Shown here: positions 18,305 through 28,613 of the stretch, one piece after another
Position numbering within the stretch: the stretch's first letter is position 1
Layout of the letters: each line of letters begins with the position of its first letter
Assembly: GCA_032433595.1 (NCBI GenBank)
Contig: JASWJB010000440.1
Span: forward strand, 1 to 28,854
From: Conoideocrella luteorostrata
Lineage: Eukaryota; Ascomycota; Sordariomycetes; Hypocreales; Clavicipitaceae
Direction of reading: 5' to 3'
Length of the DNA stretch: 28,854 bases
Made by a program: the position numbers and the translations under genes
The notes under the pieces: model-generated
Databases searched by the model: none
What the model saw: the letters and a program-made list of their open reading frames with translations, nothing else
What the model was told of the DNA's origin: nothing

Positions 18305-18560
18305 AAACCACCGCGCCTGACGACTCGTGCGGGCTGCAAAGTTAATCGCTGCAAATTAGCTGTCGCTTCGGATCGCCTGGCGGGCACCTGTCCTAGCGCT
18401 TTGATCTCCTCACTTTTCATCATTTCGCTGCAATTTCAAACTCCTCCCAAGGGTTGCATCTCCTGCAATTTCGAAAGCTCCTGACTATAAATTCCTAGCA
18501 GCAATGAGTATAGCCCGCTAGTTTAAAATAGACCAAGTGCCCGTGCTAATAGATTGCCGG

Positions 18561-18880
18561 TGCCTGAGTGTGTTGCGTTATGTGCCTTCATGAGCATGTA
18601 AGAGCAACGTGCAACAGTGGAAATCGGCAGAATTAGATGGATGTTGAATGCGAATGAATTGAATTTAAGAGCCTTGAAAGTGATTACTCTGAACTTCCTT
18701 GAATGCCTTGAAGTCCTCCTACTTATAGCACCTTTCTTCCTTCCTTATCTCTGTCAACTCTCTAATCTCCATCATCCCCCTAATCTCCAATATCTTCGGC
18801 ATCACCATTATCCAGCACATCTAGGTAGTTACGGCACTGATCATCCTGACAGGAGCTATTTTCGTCTCATAAACTTCATC
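18561..18880 (+). repeat. Dispersed repeat, fullest copy of TTATGTGCCTTCAT family
   Basis: The left part matches 6826-6915 and 15988-16110. The right part (TTATAGCACC, CGGCACTGATCATCCT, ACAGGAGCTATT) matches 7487-7640. The copy therefore joins two blocks that are separated by LTR insertions near 7000-7475, indicating one about 320-bp element that was split there. Confidence 0.6.
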
Positions 18881-18951
18881 TTAAACCCAAAGGGATGTCG
18901 AATGATTGGCCTTCATCACACTATATCTTGCAGATAGTCGACTGGTGCACA

Positions 18952-19956
18952 CTAGGTCAAATCGATGAAGACTGGCCCGTTCATCTCAGTCGTCTTTTTA
19001 ATAACCAGTTTAGGCAGATCAATGGCCTTGGACGGATCTTGATCTTCATTCTTGACGGGCACTTCTGTGTGTATCACGGTCGGGGACGATGATCGGGAAA
19101 TAATACCCATCATCTTGAGATGCTCTGCGGACATTGCATTAGAAGGCTTTCCAATAATTGACATGCGTGGCATTAGGTGTTCACTTTCACCGCAATAGGA
19201 AAAAGAATATGTGCCTATTGTTTCTCGGCGGGAGGAGCGATACGATTTACGACGAGTAAGACAGGCTTCGTCGCTCGTTGTGTACCTAGGTAGTGTCAGC
19301 ACATGAGAGATTCCGCGAGAGTAGTTCATACCTTGTGACATCTGAGATGACCTTGCCTTTCACCTGTTTCTCGTGCACGACTAAATCGACGGGCTTTAAA
19401 GGCAGCGGCCGGTGATGTCGTTTTCTGTACCTGACACGGCATTTGGATACCGTAACAATAATTGTTCCCATCCCATTTGTCGTTGCAACGTCCGAATCGC
19501 CTTCGACTATGAGGATGGGAGGCATTAATAAATAAACTAGCACAAGCGCCAGGAGGTATTAATACCATCTGCCGCTCGGAAAGACCACCCACCTATTGTC
19601 AAGGTTGCAAATGTCAATAAATGCCTTTGCAGTTTGTCAGAATTAGCAGTTGGGCGCAGCGGGCCTCTGAATCGATAAATGAACGGCTCATTCTGCGATT
19701 TATGTATAACCCATCGGCGAACCCTCTGTCCGTCGACAACAAAATCGAAAGCAAGAGCGTTCTCGGTTGAGAGGTTGTAACCTGGCGGAATTGTGACCTC
19801 TATGGCGTATTGGTGGCCTGCAATTGACGCCACGTAGCAGGCCGTCCTGGTAGGATTGTTCGGTTCAAGATTCTCGTCCAATGTGTGCTCACGCAGCTTA
19901 TCGCCGTCGATGGTTACGTTCACTTCGATACCGGGAAGGGAAGCAAGAATAGCCAT
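18952..19956 (-). CDS. DUF7918-type protein, three exons
   Basis: Exons are 19956-19593, 19506-19332 and 19285-18952. Intron 1 (19592-19507, 86 bp) runs GTGGGT to ATAG. Intron 2 (19331-19286, 46 bp) runs GTATGA to CTAG with a GTGCTGACAC branch-like site. The spliced length is 873 bases, giving 290 residues and a TAG stop, and phase is kept at both joins. The N-terminus MAILASLPGIEVNVTIDG, the central GYNLSTENALAFDFVVDG segment, the FATLTI strand and the late MGIISRSSSPT block are those of the DUF7918 family, common in Pezizomycotina and of unknown function. There is no signal peptide; the C-terminal part is basic and serine-rich. The gene appears intact. It is not visibly linked to the toxin island 5 kb away. 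Confidence 0.75.
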
Positions 19957-20228
19957 CTTAGTACTAGGACTAGCAATGGAAGCAGGAGTGATGTCGATTT
20001 AGCAGGCAGAGCGAAGATGAGGGAGTTTCGGTGGCAGGCTTCCCTTGAACCCTGCGACGCGGGGTTCAAAAGGGCTTCCGTTACCCACAAGACTACGGGC
20101 GCATGTGCGGGGATCTCGTGATAGGGCAAGCAAACATGCCGAACATGCAAACCAAAAGTATCTTTGGTATGTGCGTAGCCTGCTGCAGGGTCGCAACGCG
20201 CGCTTGCAACGCACACCACCTTGTAAGA

Positions 20229-20405
20229 GGCCTCAACTTGATCACCATAGATGATACTATTGATGAGCTTGAATTCCTTTCCATTGATGAGGCATACGAT
20301 ACCCTCAAGGATCATCAGGGCGCAGAGGGATTTGCTATCGCGAACGGCATACTCTACTCCGTACTCCGTACTTTGCCCCCTGATCATAGCCGGTGGGGTA
20401 CCTAA
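20229..20405 (+). pseudogene. Possible FAR1-like N-terminal fragment
   Basis: A plus-strand frame encodes FLSIDEAYDTLKDHQGAEGF followed by an AIA..ILYS stretch, reminiscent of the FAR1-type zinc-binding domain found at the start of some MULE-type transposases. It stops at 20405. A cysteine-containing stretch in another frame (about 20419-20578) may be its continuation after a frameshift. No transposase core was seen. The assignment is weak; the antisense frame (20438-19920) is an alternative reading that looks less protein-like. Confidence 0.3.
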
Positions 20406-20696
20406 CACGTTTCGGGCTAGGTCTACGGAGTACTGCATGTTTGTTTTCTCCTACGGTACTAGTATGTTTGCTTGCCCCTGTGATAGCAAGGCTGAATGCG
20501 TGAAGCTGGGTACCCCTGGGCGATTGTTGTCACTCCGACGAAGTCCAGCTCGACTTGAAGGCCACATTGTGGCTCCGTAGAAGAGCAGACCGTTGTTAGG
20601 CGTTGCCCAGTGGAGCTTGTCAGCAACCAGTTGGGTGGATTCCACCGGACTCAGTAATTATCCGTTGCTCTAGTCCACGTCGCCTAGTTCCCCTGA

Positions 20697-20943
20697 TTCT
20701 GCCAGCTGCAGAACAAGGAGTTTCCAGGTCTAAGGAAAGAGAAGCACGATGCGATCATTTCGAAATGCTGGCATGGTCAGTATGAGTCAATCAGTCAGCT
20801 CTCCGGACATTTGGCTGATTTGGATGAGTATTCATGGGAAGTCAACAAACAGCAGGCAAGCGCCTCTGACATCAGATTGAGGAAATACGAGTGCGAGATG
20901 ATGATTCAAAGGGGCATCCTTGAAGGCCTCTTCACCTGCTAGA
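20697..20943 (+). pseudogene. Coding-like 3' exon or relic, unidentified
   Basis: From a stop at 20694-20696 to a TAG at 20941-20943 one frame is open for 81 codons. It encodes a polar, probably helical segment containing GLRKEKHDAIISKCWHGQYE and a YECEMMIQRGILEGLF end. It lacks a start codon and follows a plausible acceptor (TTCTGCCAG before 20704), so it may be the last exon of a lost or frameshifted gene. No family was recognised. Confidence 0.3.
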
Positions 20944-22283
20944 CTAATAGACTTTACTTTCCTATCAGGTTGATGATATATCCGATTCAAACATGTACTT
21001 TATGCTGTGGACATGATTACACATTCCATACAAAGAATTTCTAGGCTAAACACCTATGTCGTTCTGACCCACGCCCCCAACCCTGTTCATAACATATAGT
21101 TGAGTAGCAATGCAGTCATCGCAAGGAGTTCTGTCCGTGGTAGATCCAAGATATTCGGTCTTCTGAATTCATCCACATTGACCATAGTTTGTGGGGAATG
21201 GCGTGATAATTGTAGGCTCGTCAATGACGTGTTGGCATAGCTTCTTCTTTCGAGAAATCAACGCTTTGCACATTGCTTGTAATGCTGCTGGTCAGCTTCT
21301 GTACTATTTTCCAGTCTTTAAAGGCAAAATGTGAGAAATGACCTACTGAGAAAATATGTTGCACGGATGGACTAAGAGTCTTGGTGTTGGCGTCTCTGCC
21401 AGATTTGCTGATGCGCTTGCTCACATTTTATAATAGAACACCACCCCCCGAGAAGAAAGAAAAAAAAAAAAAAAAGAGAAGCGCAGTTAACGGTCAGCGG
21501 CTCGTGCTAAAACAATGGTTGCGAAGCCAAGGAAAAACAATTGGACGAAAGGCTGTTTACACGGACACCCATGACAGATAGATGACTGCCTGCCCTGAGT
21601 TGAGCCAATAGGCACTCGCGTCTCAACCTCACCCGACGCGGTGGCCGCACATGTGTCGACCCGTGTTGCATTTAATCAAGTGCGTGAACAAGAACAGCAG
21701 CTCTTTCTTTAAGTAATTTTTCACTTTTCATGTTCGTGGAAAGAACAGAGACCAGCATTGGCTAAAGCCGTTACCTCCTTCAAGCCGGGATGGAAGTCAT
21801 CCTCGGGCGCCTAGAAGACTGGGGGTGCAGCACGTCGCGCACAGATCTGGCAGACGATGACTGGTTGGTGGTGAATGGCCCAGCCTGAGGGACGGCGGGG
21901 CAGCAACCAGTAGCGCAGGCCGTGACCTGTTTTCTCACAACCCCGAGGCACGAACAAAAAGCATGGTAGATAGGAGAGTGTTGACATTCAGGTTGCAAAT
22001 TACTTGCGCTCGATGCGGGAGGGAGATTTGGCCGAGCGAGCTATGGTAATTTTATCAGGACCCCAGAGAGCCGATTGGTCGCACTGATAATTGCACGTAG
22101 GGCCGAGATTGCAAGACCTATATAGAAAAGCGCTGCTGAGGGATATCGTCATTGTGGATGTGAGAACAGACTATGAATACATACATGTATAAAATGAGGC
22201 CACTCCTCAAGTCAAGGTTGAACTGTTCTAACTAGCCTGAGCATAAGCTTATATACTCTAAGGGTAATGACTGCTGAAGAAAC
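20944..22283. other. Gene-free stretch
   Basis: Only short frames occur. A purine run with about 15 consecutive A lies near 21460-21476. A TATATAGAAAAG element near 22120 and GTATAAAATGAGG near 22187 look promoter-like, but no gene follows. Confidence 0.45.
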
Positions 22284-22370
22284 TGTAGGAAGCACAGGGG
22301 CTTCAGGTGACGAGGGTATCGATACCGAAAGGTGAAGAAAAACAATGTGCAAAACAATTCAATTCAAAAG
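22284..22370 (-). repeat. Truncated solo LTR (TGTTGG...CTACA family)
   Basis: It starts TGTAGGAAGCACAGGGGCTTC, passes the GGTATCGATACCGAA palindrome and AAAACAATTCAATTC, and then diverges. This is the 3' third of the LTR on the minus strand. Confidence 0.7.
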
Positions 22371-23483
22371 TCAAGGCGCGAGAATAATCGTGCCCGCACT
22401 TACCCAAATTTTCTGCTTAGTTCGGGATATGACTTTTTCTTTTCTTGTTTTTTTTTGGTGATTTGTTCGGCGTCAATGGCTTGATCATGTATGTGTATTG
22501 GTGCCCAACATCGGCATCCCACGTGTGTAGAAGTCGCTGATCTCCTTAACTTAAACACATTGGAAATGACGTTTTATTTGCAAATCCTCGACGTGTGTTG
22601 GGTGTTGGGTTTGGGGGGCCAGGTCAGTTACTACGCTCCCCGGGGTGATATCAGGCTGGATACCCTGGTCAAACAATCAAAGGCTAGTGATGTTGCTGAG
22701 TCGCGTCCCACACCATCGCCATGTGAGGGGTTTGCTCGCCACTCATTTTCCTCCACTATAATCCACATGTAACTGCCTCAGATAAAAAGTAATAGATGGT
22801 GCATAAGCGTCCGCCAGACCTTACTAAGGGACAAAGCCTTAAGTTCAGCCATGCAATGGAGGGATAAGCCAGGCAGAAGGGGAGCCCACTATCGAGACAT
22901 GTCACTGCGACAGGATTTAACCCGGCGCAGCAAAAGGAATCGTCCGATCGCAGCCAAGTCCGGCCATTGTAGTTGATTCAATGACGTCAAGTCATCCTCG
23001 TTCAAGCACAAGATCGTGTGTTTGTCTAGGGACATGGCACGGCCCTCCCCGCCTTGCATTGAACCAGATGCATAAAAAGATACATGTTGCATCATCACGG
23101 GAGCCTTGAAGTTATGAGCCTGATAAGAACGGAGCATTAGCCGGGGATCATACTAAGTATTAACGAGAGCCGATGGAGCCTCCAACGTAGATTGAGTCTG
23201 ATGATTTCCAGCAAATAGATACACTGGTAGTGAGCAGCTGTAACACAGGAAATGCTATATATGAACGGTTTCATTCACCAAGTCTACCCTTTTTTTTTCC
23301 AAGGTTACTGAATTGCGCTGCTTTTTTTTTTTTTTTCTTGGTTGGGAAAAAAAACCCCCCCAAATCATAAAAACAAACCAACCAATTTCTCTGCTTGCAT
23401 CGTTTGCTCTTGCAACAGCCTGCAGCACAGCCTATTGTAGAGATGTTGTCCTTGATATGAGCGACGACTTGACTTCGGTTTGA
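22371..23483. other. Intergenic, unassigned short frames
   Basis: A 93-codon plus frame (22491-22772) and an 82-codon minus frame (22889-23137) have plausible residue mixes but no recognisable motifs. Poly-T runs lie near 23289 and 23320-23336. No supported gene. Confidence 0.4.
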
Positions 23484-24298
23484 CGCCTCGACAAGCGACA
23501 GGACCCTGTTCCCAAGGAGTTTAAAATGAGATCCGCTGCAGATGCTGCATTGATCGAGACACCACGAAAAGACCAAAAAGGAGTATTTTTCCGCGGAGAC
23601 TCACGCCCACCGACTGAAATTTTTAAGGATGGTTTAAAGCGCTTGGAAATCACTTGAATTTGGACCGTCATATAAGCTTTCGGCAAGACTCACCATCGGG
23701 GCTGGTGTCGGTTTCGGGGTCTGAAATCATGGCCCAGTCGTTTGCACTTGGTCGCTCCATGGACAACAACGAAAAGGGCTATATTTACGTAATTGCACCC
23801 AAAGACGTCCCTCGTGGCTACTGGGTTCAGGACAGCTATCCGAGTGAAACAAACCATGCCGCCATCTTCCTCCAGGAATTCGTCGTCCCGCAGCACATCC
23901 CAGGTTCGAGCATCTCCCACGCATACGAGGTCAACAAAGGCAACTTGAAAGATAGATCCCGCAAGATACGGAATGAAAATTATTCCCTCAAGTGGGCCTC
24001 TAGATGCGCTATCATGAGAAAGCGAGGAGAGTGCGACCCGGCGGGATGGGTAGTCGAGGCTAAGCCAGAAGAACCCCATGGCGTAGGCCATGACGGAAAG
24101 ATGGAGGAGGATGGAATTTCGCCTGAATCTAAAGGAGAGAACAGTGACAAGAGCGATGGCGAGCCGACACGTGAAGGAGAAGATCCTCGATGCAGGGACA
24201 GGAACTTCAAAGGCAGCAAGGCAGATAGAGACAGGGACAGTAGAAGAAAAAAGAAGCAGGGGAGCTCTTGGAGAAGTCAAAATTGTAAGGAACAGTAG
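23484..24298 (+). pseudogene. Broken second ADP-ribosyltransferase (enterotoxin-A-like) gene
   Basis: Two overlapping plus-strand frames together cover an ADP-ribosyltransferase domain. The first (open 23484-23654) has a DKRQ segment and then FFRGDSR, whose Arg codon at 23592-23594 is the NAD-binding Arg. The second (open 23627-24298) has NLDRHIS, then SVS where STS is expected, GYIYVIAP, and a QEF..P..IP segment holding the likely catalytic Glu seven residues before IP. The frames are offset by one base inside 23627-23654 with no intron signals there, so a one-base indel is the simplest reading. The Thr of STS is Val and the residue two before the Glu is Leu. The tail is charged. No complete signal peptide was found upstream. 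It is a paralogue of the 12966 gene, not a close copy, and almost certainly inactive. Confidence 0.65.
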
Positions 24299-24740
24299 CG
24301 CTAGTGGGTGGGAAAGAGTGTCTGCAGGTGGCTAATTACTATTATCGGGGGGAGTTCCTGATCTTCATGCTGTTCTCACAGATCTCGATACGTTGTGACG
24401 ATCGGGGATAGCCCGACTAATGAGCACAGTTAGGGGTTTACGTTGACAGATGCAATAGGAATTATTAGTCTTAGCAACTGGAGGTGTCAAATCTGATCGT
24501 GGACCAGAAATTGTAGTAAGGTGAATGATTTAGATGAATCAGTGAATTCAGTGAAACTATCGTGTTGAGAGCTAATTCGGACCGAGCATCTCTCTATGAT
24601 GCTTGGAGGCGAGGGTCTGTACACTGATGGTGCTAGCTAGTATTGTCAGAAGTGAGCACTTGTGGGTGCTCACTCGAAATAACTGAGCGCTGCGCTGATT
24701 CCAAGAGTGTCTGTGTAGTTGACCTGGGTGGCTTGGTTAC
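24299..24740. other. Intergenic with a small hairpin
   Basis: AGTGAGCAC / GTGCTCACT (24651-24659 and 24666-24674) form a perfect 9-bp stem with a 6-base loop. Otherwise nothing is recognised. Confidence 0.5.
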
Positions 24741-24938
24741 TGTTGGAATATCAGGGCACGCGGGCAGACACGTGGGCACGTCACGTGGTCACCCTGGCGC
24801 GCCTCTTATATACGGCGCGGGTACAGATTTTCTTCTTCTCTTTAGATAGTCACAAATGAATTGAAGTGTTTTGCACATTATTTTGTTTCACCTTCCGGTA
24901 TCGATACTCTCGTTACTCGAAGCTTTGTGCTTCCTACA
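24741..24938 (+). mobile_element. Solo LTR (TGTTGG...CTACA family)
   Basis: The 198-bp element starts TGTTGGAATATC and ends GTGCTTCCTACA. It is flanked by GTTAC (24736-24740) and TTTAC (24939-24943), a 4-of-5 duplication. It contains GTCACGTGGTCACC at 24780-24793, then CTTATATACGGCG (TATA-like) and GGTATCGATACTC. Confidence 0.8.
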
Positions 24939-25490
24939 TTTACGGCTCGCTCGGTTGTGACGCTACAGGGTAAAAGGCTAGACTATTAATTGGATTGGTA
25001 GCACTTACTATGGGCGGTAATAACTACGATGAGGGATCAATCGTGCACAAACGTCACAACCTTATGCAACCTGCTGGCCCAACCTACGGACTGTTCTGCT
25101 GGAGTCGTAACACACCACCGAGCAATCACATTTCAGAATAGCGTATCCGCCTGTGCGGCATATGGATTGCCCAGTTCCAGTGACTGTAGTCGAGGTCGAT
25201 TGGATAACTCTCTAGCTCTAGAGACACGGGTGCGAATGAGGCGTCAAACAAGTTGAAGTACATATGATTATATCGCAGTAAAGGCGAGTCTCGTGGAGGT
25301 GGACAGCGCCCCCCTCTCTAAGCAAAATAGGTAGTTGTTGGACAGTGGGGAAGGTCTCAGACAACAAAGAGAGTCTATACAACAAGGTGAATGGTGTGGG
25401 ATAAGAGAGGTTATTTAAAGGTAACTGGAAACCGGGAATTTGGTCAGGGCCTTGATAAGGTTAGGAATACGAGGAATACGAGACATCAGA
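24939..25490. other. Intergenic, no gene seen
   Basis: Small frames only. TGTTGGACAGTGGGG at 25336 could be the far end of the short-LTR copy annotated at 25491-25636, but the sequence between cannot be aligned by eye and no duplication flanks it. Confidence 0.4.
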
Positions 25491-25636
25491 AGCAGGAAGG
25501 AAAGCAGGCATAAAAAAGAAGCATTTGGACGGGAATTGGAAGGGCAATCTGATCAATAATCATCGTCATCAATATTCATCAATTTACGTGGTTATTACTT
25601 TCCCTTCTAATTCACCTCCGGATGTCGCTTCCGACA
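25491..25636 (-). repeat. Short-LTR family copy (TGTCGGAAGCGACA end)
   Basis: Its reverse complement matches 5277-5420 from TGTCGGAAGCGACA through CCCTTCCAATTCCCGTCC and ATGCCTGCTTT to CTCGTA. Confidence 0.65.
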
Positions 25637-25692
25637 GATGGAAAGCAGGTAGCCGGACGGAAGCTATCGCGAGAGATAAATAAGAGGCATTG

Positions 25693-25780
25693 TGTTGGGA
25701 GTTAAAGGAATCATCAATAATCACATTCATTAATTTACATGCACTTCAAACCTTTCACTTCCGTACAGTCGCTTCCGACA
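25693..25780 (-). repeat. Second adjacent short-LTR fragment
   Basis: It runs TGTTGGGAG to GTCGCTTCCGACA and shares CATCAATAATCA, ATTCAT and AATTTAC with the copy just upstream. The two were probably generated by tandem or nested insertion. Confidence 0.5.
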
Positions 25781-26954
25781 GTAGTAAGAGCAGCTAGATA
25801 GATATCATTTGTGGAAGATAAGGTAAATTATGCAGCCTTCGCATTGATTAGCTACGAGACCTAGTGTCAAGAATAACACAATGATATGATCTTGGAGGAA
25901 TCGTGTGATCCGAGCGCCTAGGCACCCATGCATCATTGTGAGCCGTCGAAACTGTGAGCACCAGCACTAACACTTGTTACTGTATTACTTTCCTCCGGGG
26001 GCCTTGCCGAGGGCCGCCTGCGGCGGTTCTTATCCGTGTAGATTAAATCTCATCAGTTGGATTGTTAGTAGTAAAATTGTGAGTAGCAAAGGAGCACAAG
26101 TACCGCTCAACCAGCTCTCCCTTGCTGTCATCAGAGTGTATGTACGTACAAGCCTTGCAAATGGCCCTGTAAAAAGTGAAACCTCGGTGCGGCAAATCCG
26201 GCAAAATCCGCGCGGCTTTGCCGCGCCCTGCTTGGAGCATGTGGCTATGGCAGTGGCAAAGCGTAGAGCATTCGTATCTAATTCTTCAAATCAGAACATG
26301 TAGTAAAGACGACTGAGTAAAAGAACGCTCGCCCGAGTGTACGTCCAAGTATACGTACGGCGGGTGGGACAGTGGGCAGTGAGCAGGGTGCAGTCTCAGG
26401 CAGCGGATTGCATAGCGACTTTGGAAATACTTCATCTAACCGATCTAGACTGCTTGGCTAGTATGTTCAATAAGTACAGCTGTTTTCCTGCGCAGCGTGA
26501 TTTGACTCTCGTCCATCACTTCATAACAATGACCTACATTATTGACCATTATCCATTGGACTATTCTATCTTTCTGCATGGTGGGGCAGTTAAAGCTACT
26601 AAATATTAAATAAATCATACATGGGGTAACCAGCGGGAGGTCCTGTTGGATTACACGGGTGATTCACTGCAGATAACTAAACAACAATCACTAATATATT
26701 CGAGTTTATTCTAGAGGTTCTAACCCCTTAAGCAAAAGATTTTCTATTAGACACATTAAAAAAAAAAAAAACCTAAAAGAAACTAAATAAAATAAAACTT
26801 TCTAACTTATAAAAAGAGACACACTCAGACTCAAACTCAAACTCAAATGTCCAAAATAGCTAGTCAAGGCCTAGGCAGCAGCTGGTCCGTGCCAACGTAG
26901 AGTTCAGCCGCGCAGCTGGCGGCAGCTGGCCACATTAACTCTTAGTACTGAAGA
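25781..26954. other. Intergenic with dispersed-repeat piece and A-rich tract
   Basis: Positions 26130-26235 are an inverted piece of the 340-bp dispersed repeat. TGTTGGATTACACGGG at 26644 looks like an LTR start with no matching end. A run of about 13 A lies near 26759-26771, and CTCAAA is iterated near 26828-26846. No gene is supported. Confidence 0.45.
26130..26235 (-). repeat. Inverted partial copy of the 340-bp dispersed repeat
   Basis: The reverse complement carries TTTTGCCGGATTTGCCGC, ACCGAGGTTTCACTTTTT and GCAAGGCTTGTAC, matching 9790-9875 and 17620-17690. Confidence 0.6.
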
Positions 26955-27005
26955 ATGCCTGGGTCCCTTTCCTTTTCCCTTTTCTTCTTCCACTCCCTAT
27001 TCTTC

Positions 27006-27165
27006 ATCTTCGTGCCACTATTATTTGTCTTCTTCGAGTCACGAGTCACCATCTATCTTCTTCGTGCCACTATTATTTGTCTTCTTCGAGTCGAGTCACT
27101 ATCCTTTTTCTTCGTGCCACTATTATTTGTCTTCTTCGAGTCACGAGTCACTATCCTTCTTTTCA
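27006..27165 (+). repeat. Three tandem 50-52-bp repeats in the 5' leader of the caspase-like gene
   Basis: GCCACTATTATTTGTCTTCT begins at 27014, 27066 and 27116, each followed by TCGAGTCACGAGTCA or TCGAGTCGAGTCA. The units end 14 bases or so before the chosen start codon. They are pyrimidine-rich and carry repeated GAGTCA motifs. They may lie in the promoter or 5' leader. Confidence 0.7.
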
Positions 27166-27178
27166 GTCTTCTTCCAAC

Positions 27179-28613
27179 ATGTCTAAACGAACAAGATCGC
27201 CTTCCCCAAGCGGTGGTGAGTCTAGCATCCGCCCCAAGCGGGCATTCGAGCTCCCCGGTTCCTTCGACGGCCTCCAAGAATTCGCCCGAGACCTCAAAAA
27301 CACCGTTCAACAAGTGCTACCTACCCGCGGCCGCCAATATGACCAGGCGGCTGTGCTTGCTATCAACTTCTCTGAGTCTGATATCGAGGGGATTCAACCT
27401 CTCCGGGATGAGCTGCTGGCGGTCTTTAAGAAGCAATATAATTGGGTGATAGAGACGCATGTTATTGATGTCAATATGTCACACAAAGAAGCTCTACTTG
27501 AACTTAACTTTGCAGTAGTTTCTTTTCTTAGAGCATATTCCTCGCGAGGTCGGGACAGCGCAAGCCTCTCATGCATTTATTACTCTGGTCACGGGTTTAA
27601 GAACGATCGAGATGGTCTTACAATTTGCAGCAAGTTTAACGGACAGGTGCCTTCGAAACCCTATATTCATTGGGATCAGTTACAATTTCTTAACCCCACA
27701 TTCTCTCCATACCCAAGCGACCACCGACTCTTAGTCTTGGATTGCTGTTCATCCGGGCTTGCTGGCTTGAACCAGAACATTGAGGTGCTTAGTGCCTCGG
27801 CTTGGGAGTCTACCGCGCCCTCAAGCCCTCAAGCCTCATTCACCCGCGCGTTGATTGATGCGCTGAAGGCAACTAAAGGGGCTCCTATAAGCACTGTCCA
27901 ACTCGTGGCAAACCTCCATACTCGCGAATCAGTTCGACTTGGAAGGTCTATGCCTATCTGCATGGGTAATAGGTATGCGCCGCCAGCAATAATCCACCGC
28001 ATAGAGACGACCCCCCCGCCACCGTCACCTCGGGTTGCTCCTGCGGCGCTACCACATGCGCACGTCATGATATCAGTCACGGTTAGTTCGTCATTGTATC
28101 TCGTCAAGGCACGCGGGCACACATACTCTTCTTCCTCTTTTCCTCTTCTTGATGAATTGAATATATTGTTTTTTGTTTCGCCTTACCTTCTGGCACTAGC
28201 TACTCGAAGCGGCTGTGCTTCCTACACCTCCATCTTCGGGGCTCTATACTAACAACTGTAAATAGGTTAAAAAGGAGAATTCCATTCCCAACCTAGCGCA
28301 GTGGGCGGAATGGCTAAAAACTAATTTGCCCTCATATATTGGGGAGATCGAAATCGTGGCCCAATGGAAGACAGGATCAGCCACAGTTATAATTATCCTG
28401 CCCATCGAGATTTGGCTGGCTTTGCCAGACAACAGGGCCTACTCCTTCGTAGGTTACCACTATATGTGGAACTCGGCTGCTGCTCGTCGTCGGCACATGG
28501 CTGCCCTCGAGCCGCAAAGGCGGCAGCAGCAGCAGCAGCCGCTGCAGGAGGAACAAGTGCCACGTATGAGACACGGCAACGTCCCGCGACCGAGCCAGCC
28601 CGACAGGAAATAA
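27179..28613 (+). CDS. Caspase-like protein (peptidase C14 fold), two exons
   Basis: The start at 27179 follows CTTCCAAC and begins a typical MSKRTRSPSP low-complexity head; earlier in-frame codons lie in the tandem repeats. Exon 1 (27179-28081) encodes the caspase core: His138 in YYSGHG and Cys190 in LDCCSSG form the expected dyad. A proline-rich linker (279-286) follows. A phase-0 intron, 28082-28265 (GTTAGT donor, TACTAAC branch site, ATAG acceptor), joins exon 2 (28266-28613). Exon 2 encodes a W-rich C-terminal domain (LAQWAEWLKTNLP, LPIEIWLALPD) and a Gln-rich tail, giving 416 residues. Read through the intron, the frame instead ends at 28252 in LTR-derived residues. Fungal proteins of this layout are often incompatibility or cell-death proteins; the substrate is unknown. 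Confidence 0.7.
28095..28226 (+). mobile_element. Shortened solo LTR inside the intron of the caspase-like gene
   Basis: It ends GGCTGTGCTTCCTACA, as the LTR family does, and shares GGCACGCGGGCA with the copy at 24741. It also carries the AG/CT-rich block, GATGAATTGAA and a TTTCGCCTTACCTTC segment. The CACGTG and TATA part is deleted, leaving 132 bp. It lies wholly between the GTTAGT donor (28082) and the TACTAAC branch site (28247-28253). No target-site duplication is clear. Confidence 0.7.

Noticed and set aside
20045..20100. tRNA-like GGTTCAA stretch
   Set aside because: No cloverleaf could be formed and the B-box match is poor.
19920..20438. 172-codon minus-strand open frame upstream of the DUF7918 gene
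   Set aside because: It overlaps the DUF7918 start in another frame and is antisense to a more protein-like plus frame. No domain or splice signal supports it.
22284..22370. Possible separate palindromic regulator site GGTATCGATACC
   Set aside because: The palindrome is a fixed part of the TGTTGG...CTACA LTR and is present in other copies, so it is explained by the repeat.
23690..24280. 196-codon minus-strand open frame
   Set aside because: It is antisense to the ADP-ribosyltransferase pseudogene, whose plus-strand motifs are recognisable; the minus frame has none.
26955..27449. 164-codon frame rich in Phe/Leu/Ser
   Set aside because: It runs through the tandem repeats and then out of frame over the caspase-like exon; it is a by-product of the pyrimidine-rich repeats.
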